A stretch of 64,000 bases of DNA from Ampullaceana balthica (taxonomy: Eukaryota; Mollusca; Gastropoda; Lymnaeidae): positions 215,830 through 279,829 of the forward strand of contig CALYLW010000325.1 of the NCBI GenBank assembly GCA_944989445.1. Direction: 5' to 3'. The position numbers were made by a program, and so were the translations under genes. Of this stretch, positions 36,101-48,100 are shown in pieces. The notes beneath the pieces are model-generated. The model worked only from the letters and a program-made list of their open reading frames with translations, was not told where the DNA came from and did not search any database. Every line of letters starts with the position of its first letter. Positions within the stretch are counted from its first letter, which is position 1.

Positions 36101-39100
36101 CTTATAAAATCAAATAATTTGGTATATTTTGATTAATGATTTCATAAACTAAATGTCTTGTTGATATCATGAAAAAACAAATGTTTTTTGTAGGCAGCCT
36201 TAAGCCCGACCTTTAACTTTGTGCATTACCTTGAACTATGTACAATTTACCTTGAACTATAAACTTTATCCGCCTGCCCGACAACGTTGTTTATTTAAGT
36301 ATGTCAAAGTGCAGAGTTCAAATGTTATCACGTGTTTTCTGTGTCAAAGATATTTCTAAATGACCTTGAACTTCTCCAGACCATGAAGCAGATGAGGTAC
36401 AGGTTCTCGCTGATCATCAACGAGCTCAAGTCCTCGGAGCTGACCCCTTACAGGACGACCCTCATGGCCTTCATCAACTGCATCCTGTGCGCGTGTGATG
36501 ACCTGCACGAGAGGAACAGGATCAGGAACGAGTTTGTGGGTCAGTCAACACCCCATGGTCACCATAAAACATCTACCCCACCCCCCCTCACCCCCCAAAC
36601 AAATTCCCAAATCACATTCACACTTTTAAAGGAAGAGAAAAGTATACCAATTATCCCCGTGGCTGCAAAAAGCATATTTATTACGATTTTTTGTGGCCTC
36701 TTTTAGGTCCTACAGTCTAATTTTTTTTAAAAAGAAATATGTACTAACACTAAGCAATTAAATTTATCCATTTAATGAGGTGGTAAGTGGTAAATGTTTG
36801 AATCATTTATATAGTAGCACCTCTTTTAGTCTTTTGGGATTTTATTAAGTTCAATCACTCACCCATACTCTTGACAATGTGAAACCGTGGTTTACACACA
36901 CATATGTTTCTAACACTAACAGCATGATTATATGGGTTTTTTTAAAACCCTATTTTGGTATACTTTCAAATTATTGTGTAATCATGTTAGATTACTTAAC
37001 CTGAAAATTCGAACAAGTCACAGAAGCTCATTATTTGTACAGCTATCATTATGACTCACACCAAATAGCTCTATCAGGTATTGACTAAATAGCAATGATA
37101 ATACTAGTTAGATCTATAGCAAATTATGTGTAGGGATGGAACAGTCACATTGAAGAGATTTTCAAATTCAAAGTTTCCACATGAAACAAAAACATGAAGG
37201 TAAAAATCCATAATGACAAAATCAAATGTGTATGTATTTTTTTGAAGTTGCTCAAACATTGCTACAGAAATTTAATCCAAACAAAAAAGCAGGCCCTATT
37301 TACACCTTAATTATTGATCATCCATTTGCCTTTCATGATTTACAGCAATAATTTTTAAAAGAAATTTTGGTAATTTTCATATTAAATTTGAAACTTGTTG
37401 TGGTGGCAGGTCTAAATCTCCTGGATATCATCCCGGACCTCCGTAACTTTGAGGACAGGGAGCTGGACATCCAGTGTGACGTGTTTGATGACTTCAAGAA
37501 TGACGACGATGAGGAGCTGGCCATGTGCTTCTCAGAGTCTGTGGACATCAACAATCACAGGGAGCTGTTTGATGTCATTTTTAACAAGGTACTGAACAAC
37601 GTGGCTTAAAATGACAAGAAATTTGTGCTCAAGAGAACAACTTCTTTTAACCAGGGGCAGTAACTTGGTAACAGGGCCAGTAAATCTTTTACTGAGAAAA
37701 CAATTAAACCCATTAATTTACAGCAATAAATAAATAGAGATGAATAGCTAAATTCTAAAGAATTTGGCGAAAGGTCATTCTCTTTTTGTGCAGCCAAACA
37801 ATGGAATTCTCTACCATTACACATCCTGAGTATTTCATCTACCAAGTCCTTCAAGACTGCACTTAAGACGCATCTTTTCAAAATTTATTTTCAAAATTAA
37901 AGAAACACCATTTCTTTTTAACTAGTTTGTGCTGCGGCGCCTTGGTGCCTGCGGCGCCCCATTTTTTAAGGACGCCTACGGCGCCCACCTTTTTCAAAAG
38001 CCCAACTAACTTGTCCTTGTATGATAAATACGTAATATTAAACTTTCTTAAATGTACACAAAGTATTTTATAACATATATTTAAAAAAAAATATTTTTAT
38101 GTCATAAGCCCAAGTAACTTATCCTTGTATGATAAATATGAAATATTCCTGAAATGTACACTTTTATTTAGGGCGCCTACGGCGCCCACTTTTTTCAAAA
38201 GCCCAACAAACTTGTCCTTGTATGATAGATACATAATATTAAACTTCCTTAAATGTACACAAAGTAATTTAAAATAGATGTTGTAGTGCGCCTACGGTGC
38301 CCACTTTTTTGTTGGTCAAAAGCCCAAGTAACTTATCCTTGTATGATAAATAAAAAAATATTCCTGAAAATTAAACAAAGTATTTATATAATAATTTTTA
38401 CAGTGCTAATCACCACACGATTTTTAACTAATTTTAGAAAGCAGCGCACCAAATTACTGCACCAAAAAATAACTATTTGAGTCAATCTGCACTGATTAAA
38501 ACACAAAATTAAAACGAAATGCAGAGTGATATCCCTTAGCGTTAGGCTACATAATTGAGCGTAAATATATATATGATGATTAACGTAGCTTATGTCTATT
38601 GTACTGTTAATTATGTGGTTATTATGAACAGAATGTATATTTAAATTATTATATGTATGTTATTATCTCCATGTAAAGCGCTGTGAGCCTGGCTCCTTGC
38701 TGGGAAACAGCGCTATAAAAATTAACAATTTATTTTTATTATTATTGTTATTATTAATACTAGTTAAATACTAATTCATTAATACTAAATAGTTAAATAC
38801 TAAATAGTTTATACTAAGCTTTCAATAGTCAACAATAAGGTTTTATGCAGATATTAAAGTAAAAATAAAACAAAAAATCAAATTGAGAAAAATAATTTAT
38901 TGTGTCATTTTACATTAATAATGACAATATTAAGTTTTTTTTAAAATGCAAAACAACTTATTTCTAAAATTATTATGTTTCATTTAAGTAACAAATTAAT
39001 TTTTTTACATTTGATTAACTTTCTTTATTCTTGAAATAGCTTTAACATTTATCTAAAAAATACCAGTAACAATGAAGATTAGCATTTAAGAATTAACGGG

Positions 39101-42100
39101 GCGAGAAAATAGTTGATTTTTAAAAAATTGTTTTTTTTTAAAATTACTACATACTTAATTAATACATTTTTGTTAAAACTTGTACTTATATATTTATACT
39201 AAAGATTTTTTAGTCAAGTTGTAACATTGTTTAATGTTTTGCTTTGATTTAGGTCTACAATACTCCACTATCTGACAAGTTCCTGACCATCCTACAGACA
39301 TTGCTACAAATAGATTTAGACACAAAAATGAGGTTGGAAATATTTTTTAATCAAATATAATTATTAAAACATTTCTCTCTGATGGTAAGAAATTTATTTG
39401 AAAAAGATAAAACTTAATTTAAGCTAAATTATATAGTTGGTCAATGGTTTGTTAGTCTCATTAACATCATTTTATTTTCATAGCCTATTAATATCAAAGA
39501 CTGCTAATAGACTCAAACAACAAAATAATTTCAACTTCATATGCAATATAGCTAACATTATAAAAACAGATGACAGGAGTTCTGAATTTAACAAAATTGA
39601 TCTTCTCACTGGCAATAACTTTATTATTGCTATAACTTTATTATTGCTATAACTTTATTATTGCTATAACTTTTCTACTACACTTACCTCCCATATTTCA
39701 AATATCCAGCAAGTCAATTTTATCAATTCATGCATTTTTTTCATGTTTGAAGTCTCAAGTTTTAAACTTATGTTTTTACATGTGTCTTGTTATTTTAATC
39801 CATGGGGCCAATGTTCCCCTTAAGCTATGTGGCTACACAGATATCTAACCATTGCCATGTAGCAGTTTAGAATTACCCAACAGCAAATTTTGATAAGGAT
39901 ATAATAATATCTGTGTTTGTGAGGTTTTAAAATTTACACATGTAACGTATTGATTGCAAGTCTGATTGTTACAGTGATGTTCAATGGGAACTCATAGAGC
40001 ATGCAGCACAGGCAGCCATCATTATTGACAATGACAACACCAAAAACACAGAGGCTCCCACCCTGGAGAGACTTCTCCTCACAAGGTTCAGGAACACCTC
40101 AGACAACTTACCTCAAGGCAGCAGCAAAAAGGTGCTCATCAGCTCCTGTGTGCAGACCGACCTGGACATGTCGTCGATAGACAAAAGTTCAGTCCTCTCG
40201 CCGCCTGGAGATGAACTTCCAGCCTCCGGCTCCTGTGCTGACCAATCGTCTGGATCTACTCCCGGCCCTCCCCCACCCCCTCCTCCACCACCATTTTTGT
40301 TTGGTGGCACGGGCTCAGCTACTTTAAATGCCAACAGTGCTTTCAATTCAACTTTGCCTTCTACATCTGTGATAAATGGTGGCCAGCCTCCACCGCCTCC
40401 CCCGCCTCCAGGTATGGGCCCCCCTCCCCCACCCCCGCCGCCCCCACCACCCCTTGGCATGGGCGCCCCTCCCCCACCCCCACCACCTCCTGGCATGGGC
40501 GCCCCTCCCCCACCCCCACCACCTCCTGGTATGGGCCCCCCCTCCCCCACCGCCCCCACCTCCCGGCATGGGTCCACCGCCTCCCCCACCCCCGCCAGGA
40601 ATGACGGGGGCCATACCCCCACCGTTGACAAGTGCCCCCCTTTGGGCCCCACGGCCCCAGAACTTCCAACCCATCCCCACACCCCAGCCCAAGCACAAAA
40701 TGAAAACATTCAACTGGTCCAAGATCCCAGCACAGTCTATGAGCAGTAAGTTGCCAGTTGGTGCAATCTTCATAATTAGCATTTAATATATTGAAATTTA
40801 ACTCTTAATGACCTAAGGCGCGGTAATGCGTGCCTTGCCTCTAATCTTGAACCGCAGTAAAGCGCACCTAGATAGCACTTCCTTGTGTAATGAAATCGTA
40901 GAAAGTAAAAACTCTTCAGTGCATGTGAGAGAATATTTAGTCGACTTCTGGAAAAGTCAGTGTTTAACTTTGCGCTGGTGCTTTCGCTTGTTTTGTGAAG
41001 CTTTGTGGTAGTTTTTACTGTTTATTTTGAAGATGTGATTTTGCTTAACTTTTCGGCCCAAAAAAATAGTACTAAACTACAGGTAAAAATAGTACTAAAC
41101 TCAAGATGGTCTTTTGGATACTTAAAATAATCATTCTGTAAGCTTATCCTAAAAGATGAAATCAGTATGATAATAATAAATACATTTTCAGCAATGTTTT
41201 AAAATTCATAACCCAATAATTGCAATATATTTGAAATCCTTACAGGACTTAGGCATACTTTTACAGAACACCTTATAAGACATTAAGAGTTAAAAATAAA
41301 AACTTATTTTTCTGTTAAAATTAAATTAACTGGATATGTTAATGTCGATTTTGATACTGGTGCATTCTTTCCTTTCTTACAGCAATGATTTCTTTTTAGT
41401 TTGATTTTTTTATCTGAAATGTGCAAGATCATTTATTATGTACGGTATATACTCGTTCTATAGCCCGTTCGTTCATAAGCCGACCCCCCACTTTTGGAAG
41501 AGAATAGTATAAAAAGGGTGTAACCCGCTCGTAAGCCAACCCCAAAAAAATATAGGACAGCGTAAAAAAAATGGTACATATTTTTAAAAAAATTACAAGC
41601 TAAATCGGTCATTATGATTGTTTACTTTTGTTAGGTTTCATCTTTTTCTGTTTCTTCATCAATTCAAAATTCATGAGCAGCTGTGTAGTTGTTATATGAT
41701 TCAACAAAGTTAACTACTTTCAGCAAAGTTAACTACTTTCAGCAAAGTTAACTACTTAAAGCTTAATTAAATGCTGCATCATAAGCTGATCGTTTTCTCT
41801 TACACTGACAATTCATGTTCAAGAATAGGGTTAGTATTTCGAATATTATTGTTCAAATTATTATTTTTTGAAAATATGTTAAATTGGTGACTATATATAG
41901 GTACTATCCACTCTTTGTATAATGCTTTTTCTTTGTATTTTCTACTACTTTGTACTAATTGTCTTTGTCTTTGTGCTCTTTGTTAGGCAAGAGTTACCGG
42001 TATATTTTTTTGTTGTTTCTTTGAACAATTTATTAAAACATTCACAAAAATAGATAGAATGATTAAATAAGGTAAGCACAGATGTTTAATAATATTTTAT

Positions 42101-45100
42101 AGCTTCTGGTAGAGCAGTCGAATCTTATAGAATGTAGAATAAGGACCTTGGTGATCTGCAATAACAACACCGATATTAAATGTACATGCAAAAATCACCT
42201 ATGACCCGCTCGTAAGCTGACCCCCCAACCTTTTCCCCTAGATTTTGTCCCTAAAAAAGTCGGCTATAGAACGAGTATTTACAGTAATTAAAATAATTAT
42301 TATTATTTTTTTTTACTCCAGACTTTTTTTAATTATAATTTTATTGTTATCCTTTTTTTTTCTTTTTCTTTTTCAAAGTAGACCTAGTTAAATTTTACTT
42401 AAAATTCTAAAATGATTATTTTAGATGAAGACAATATTTGGAAAGAGGTGTTGGAGATGCCAGACAAAGTAGAGGTCAAATACGACACAATTGAGCAGCT
42501 GTTTTGCCAGAAGACTGTTGAGGCTAAAGTTGAAGAACCCACCAAGGTCAAGCCACCAACCGAGGTATGGTTCTTCCAAGACTTTTATGTTAGCCTGTTT
42601 CAAACTTTCTTGAATTTAATAAAAATGTCCCCAGTATATTTTCCCAAAGTTTACAATAACTGAGTACTACATTTTTTTCTATAACTAGCCTAATGTACCT
42701 TTTGGTGTTTATTTAACTAAAATTACTTTAGCTTCTCAATTCAGGCTTCACATGCTGTAGCTCTTTGCATTTTGAAAGAAAAAAAAAGTAATGTTATGTT
42801 TTATATCCAACTTAGTCTAACTTTTAGCTGACAAATAAATTATTTATTGTTCTAAAGGTAAATTTGTTGGACATGAAACGAAGCATGAATGCCAACATAT
42901 TCCTGAAGCAGTTCAGTAAGATGACCCATGAAGACATTGTTGGCTTAATAAGAGATGGCGACTCTGCTAAGATTGGTGCAGAAAGACTTAGAGGTTTACA
43001 AAAAATTCTCCCAGACAAGGATGAGGTTAGTCCTACTTGAACTTAGTTAATTTGTTAATACTCACTTCTATCAGTGGGGCCAATTTTTTATGTGCATCAT
43101 GCTTTTAAATGAAGTGAACCATTCAGTGTAAATTAACAGAAATTTAAAAGGTGTTTAATCTCAGCCGAGACTTTGACTGATTCTGTAAGACAATGCTGTG
43201 AGGGATATGGCAATATTTTAATGAATATGATTTCGTTAATGATTTTAACTAATATTATGTATTTGACATGAGTATATTACATGAGTATATTACATGAGTA
43301 TATTACATGAGTATATTACATGAGTATATTACATGAGTATATTACATGAGTATATTACATGAGTATATTACATGAGTATATTACATGAGTATATTACATG
43401 AGTATATTACATGAGTATATTACATGAGTATATTACATGAGTATATTACATGTACATGGGTTAAGATATGATGAGTTTATTTTTTTGCTAACACAATTGA
43501 ATCCTTTCTTCCTTCAGGTGATGATGATCCAAAATTATGATGGTGACATAGAAAAGCTGGGAAATGCTGAAAAGTTTTTCTTGCAGCTCTCCAAATTGTC
43601 AGGCTACAAAATAAGGGTGAGTACCAATTGTCACAGTGGGTGACCTTTGAAAAATGTTAGAAATCCATAATTGGCTGATTTAGTCTTATATTTGTAACCA
43701 CTAAGGAGGGAGAGTTACCCGCTAGAAGGGGGAGTCACTCAAGAGGTGGATGAGAACCCTATTAGCTCATTTAATATTTTAAAAAGGAAAAACAAATCCA
43801 ATTTATCAAATAATTTTGTATTTAAAATGAAGATAAATGTTAGCTCTAAGTCTTAGAATTGTTAAAATCATTCATAATTTCAATATATTATTATTGTATA
43901 TTTAAATATAATTTGGAAGTACTAAATTTTTTAAAGAAAATATATGGGATATTTTAAAGTAATGAAGTTTACTCAATCAACCTCCATTCCGAATTCAAAA
44001 CATACTTATATATCAAAAATAGAAAGCAAAGACAAAAATTAAATGTATGCTTTCTGATTTAAAATAACCAATAATATTTTAGGTTGAAGGCATGCTCCTT
44101 AAAGACGACTTTCGTGTTGCTATGGATGCTCTATTGCCCAATGTTGATGTCATGATCAAAACATGCAATCAAATTATAGAGAACTCATCTTTGAAGGGTT
44201 TTCTGAGATATGTGCTACATGCTGGCAATTTTATTAATGCTGTAAGTTTTTATTGGACATGAATAGACTAATTAATTTTTCTTTAGTATAAAGTTTAATT
44301 TTAAAAATTTAATTTTTTTTCAAAACTATTACTATTATTTTATTTTATTTTAAAAAATTTTTATGGCTGTAACAAAAAAGTAAAATAGCTTCTTTTTTTT
44401 GGTTAGTTTATTATTTTTTTAAAACGAAATAATTGTTTGATTTCTTTCTCTTAATTAATTAGGGTGGCTATGCTGGCAATGCACTTGGCTTCAAAATAGC
44501 ATCCCTAAACAAACTGATGGACACCAGGGCAAACAAACCAAGGGTCACACTTCTGCATTACCTGGTAGAAGAAGCTGGAAAAGAACAAGATGAAATTATG
44601 GAGTTTGCTGATCAGTTACTCCCAGCTCTAACAGAAGCTAGCAGGTAACAAAATAATTTTTTTTTAAATGCACTGAGCTAAGAAAATCAAACGAATTCAA
44701 AGCCCTTTCAGAAATACTTTACCAAAATATTCCTTCTTAAATTTTGCTATCATTGTGCAAATTTAAAATTACAATTATTTGTGAAAGTTTAATTTGTGAC
44801 AATACAAAAGAAGCACTAAAGCAGCTTATTTATACTGTTATTTTTAAAAAATAGACTAAATGAAAAAAAAATTGAGCCATTGTTTTTAAAAGTTATTAAA
44901 AGCTGCTGTGAAATTTATTGTTGTAGACAATCACCTTTTTCTCCTTCATTACCAAAATATTGTTTGAAATCTTTTATTACTTTAGCTTATTAATAATCAA
45001 GTACATCATTTCATGCTGTTTCATTCAAACTGGTCTGTTAATTTCTAGGTTGACAGTGGACAATTTGACGTCTGAAACTAAACAACTAGAGAGTCATCTT

Positions 45101-48100
45101 AGACAACTGAAAGAACAAGTTGCCAAAAGTGAGAATGATATCAAAGAGTACTTTGCTGAATTTATTGAGGTTGGTAATGCTATGGCTTATCTAACAATAT
45201 TTTAATAGTCATTATTCTTTCCCAATGATCTGAACTGAGTTTTTATAGACATTCCATTACTTAGTTTGAAGTCCCGAATGAAAGAAATTATCAATGTCGC
45301 TACTATTTCTCCTACTTGAGTACATTCAAATTGTAAAGACAAATTTATCATTGCTACTTTCAGTAAACTATACAAGCATTGTTTCATAAAATTAATTTTA
45401 TTAAATTAATGTTTGTATAGTCTGCCTGTATTAACTTTTATGTGGTCAGTTTTAAGTAAGATCCCACATGACATTTTTATCTATCAAAGTTTATAATCTT
45501 TCAATGACTAAGCTGTTGTTCAAAATTTATTTCTTCAGTCTAATTTATTTTTAAAATATTTCAGTCACAATACAGCAAATTCCAAAGTTTATTTATAAAA
45601 TAATGCAGACCTGAATGCATTTTTTTTCTAATTATCAGGTAGTTCAGTCAAACACAAGTAAAAACACAAATGAAAATTTTGAATAATTAATTGTTTCAGG
45701 AAGCAGAGAATCAGATCAACACTGTCCATGGAAAGCTTTCAGAAATCAAAGATTTAACTCATGCCATAGCTGTGCGTTTTTGTGAGCAAGAAAGTTCATT
45801 CAAGCTGGAAGAATGTCTCAGTAATTTCAACACATTTTGTCAGAAGGTCAAACAATGTCGTAAGGTGAGTGATTGTTTTGATTTCCTTTTCAATTTGTGA
45901 TTTAAAGTATTCATCTAATATACAAAAAAATGTGTTTTCAAATACATTTTTTTATGTTATCTCTGATTTTTATGGCTTATCAAAATTAAAATGAAGAAGA
46001 AAAAAAAATGATTTACTCTAGGTGCCTTACCCTTTTTTTTTAATACTCATTTTCAATTTCTTGACCTTTAAAATGATCCAGTTTTTAAAATTTCATCAAA
46101 TGTTTCTTATCAAAGCTTAGCAATGAATATAGAAATGGTTAATCTGAACTGTTCAGTTTTGGCTTTATTATTCTTTTAGTGCATATTCACAAACTTAACA
46201 CATCAACCTTGTGATGTGTTCTCACTATTTAGTATCAATGTCTCATCCAATGGGAATGACAATTTCTTGCCTTTAAATTTAATTTTAGTAAGTAGTATTT
46301 TTGAGAAAACCAGAAAAGCTGTTGTTAGACTTTAATGCCTTATGCATTATTACTACAATGAACTTTGTTCTTTTATCCTCTAGTGTTTCTAGGTTTAGTG
46401 ATATAACTATAGGTGTTACTCTTCTTGATACTTAACAGTTACCAGTAATGAATCTTGCAGCTCTGTATTGCCTTATCCTCAAAAAGTCTCATAACTGTTT
46501 CTGAAGATAATAAAAATTTTCTCTATATCCTTTTGGGTTAGAAGACTTAATATTATTTAAATAATTTCTACAAATGCTGGTTTAAAAACAGTTTCACCAA
46601 CACTTTGTTGTTGAATAATTATAATAACAATATGATACCTTATATAAATGTTGCATTCCAGCCTATACTGGGCTCACCTTCACCTAGGTTCACATAAAAA
46701 CTGTAAAAATATACGTTCATTACAAAACATTTATATCATAATTAAACAAACATATAATGACATGGATGGCACACATAAACTAAGTTTATCAGTCAAAATC
46801 AAGATGTTTAGTTTGAAAAGGCCTGAATAGTAATAGTAGTAGTAGGAATGGTAATACGAGAGAATTCCATTGTTTCAGAGCTAAAAAAAAAGACAAAGTG
46901 TTTATCCTGACAGTCATTTTCTGATAACCATCTTCTAAGGCTTTATTAGAAAGTTTAGAAATTTTAGACACTATCTCTTTTTTCTATTCGATACAGATTT
47001 TGACTTAAAATACTCTTTTAAATACTTTTTACAAACTCCATATTTGACACAATTTATTGTACTCATGTTTAAATTGTTAAAAAAAGAATTAATATTAAAA
47101 GAAACTGTGTATCTATACTTTATTTAAACACAAAAATAAATAGTTCCTGTGTGAGAAAATATCAGAAGACAGCTGAAAGACATTAGTTTGTCAGGTAAAT
47201 TTTTAAATAGATGCTTCTGGAATTATTTTTAAAATTCTTTGAATTAAAGTATTTAAATCTATAAATTCAAACAATTATTTTTAATAAAACTTAAATGTAC
47301 TCAACTATTATATTTTTATTCAGGACAATGAACAGCGAAAAATCCAAGAAGAACGAGCAGAAAAACGACGAAAAGAAAATGAAGCAATGAAGGCCAATAA
47401 AGGTTAGAGGCAAACATTAATATTTTATTTAAAATTGTTTAGAAATAGAAGAATTATGTGCATGACATGATTAAATATTGATTGGGTTTAATAAGAGTGA
47501 ATATAATAACAACAATGTCCATTTTTTTAAAAAGCTTAATATATATTTGCATGAAGTATTTCAATGTTGGTAAAAACAACTTGATAATTAACAATAACTA
47601 TTTAAACAAATAAATAATCATTATGGTGTTAAAATATTAGGATGTAAATATATATTGATATATTTTAAAACTGCTAAGAATACGTAGCTGGAATTAGTAC
47701 AATATATTTTAGTATCTTGTTGATCCGAATATTGACATCCAAATCCATTGTTTTTAACATGCACAGCTGATTCTCCAACCAAGTTTAAATCGCCTCAAAA
47801 CTTTGGCCAGCTGCGGAGCACTGGCCTTCAGAGACTCAGTAGGCATTTAGTAGACATTTAAAATACTCTGATTGGCTATCTTGAATCACAGCTTTTATTA
47901 GGCACTTCATTTTATATTCATGCAATGATACAGAACGCAATACTTTATCTTACTCTTATAAAAACTTTGGTGGTAAAAGTTTATGTTTCTCGCACATCTT
48001 ATTGTACTAAGTCTTGCGAAGTTGGCATGAAAATAGATTTTTATATGAAATGGCTACTACTCATTACCAATAGCTTCCTCTGCTGAAAATTTTTGATGTT

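Noticed and set aside
40113..40782. Gly-rich minus frames opposite the FH1 exon
   Set aside because: Shadows of the proline-rich coding strand of INF2.
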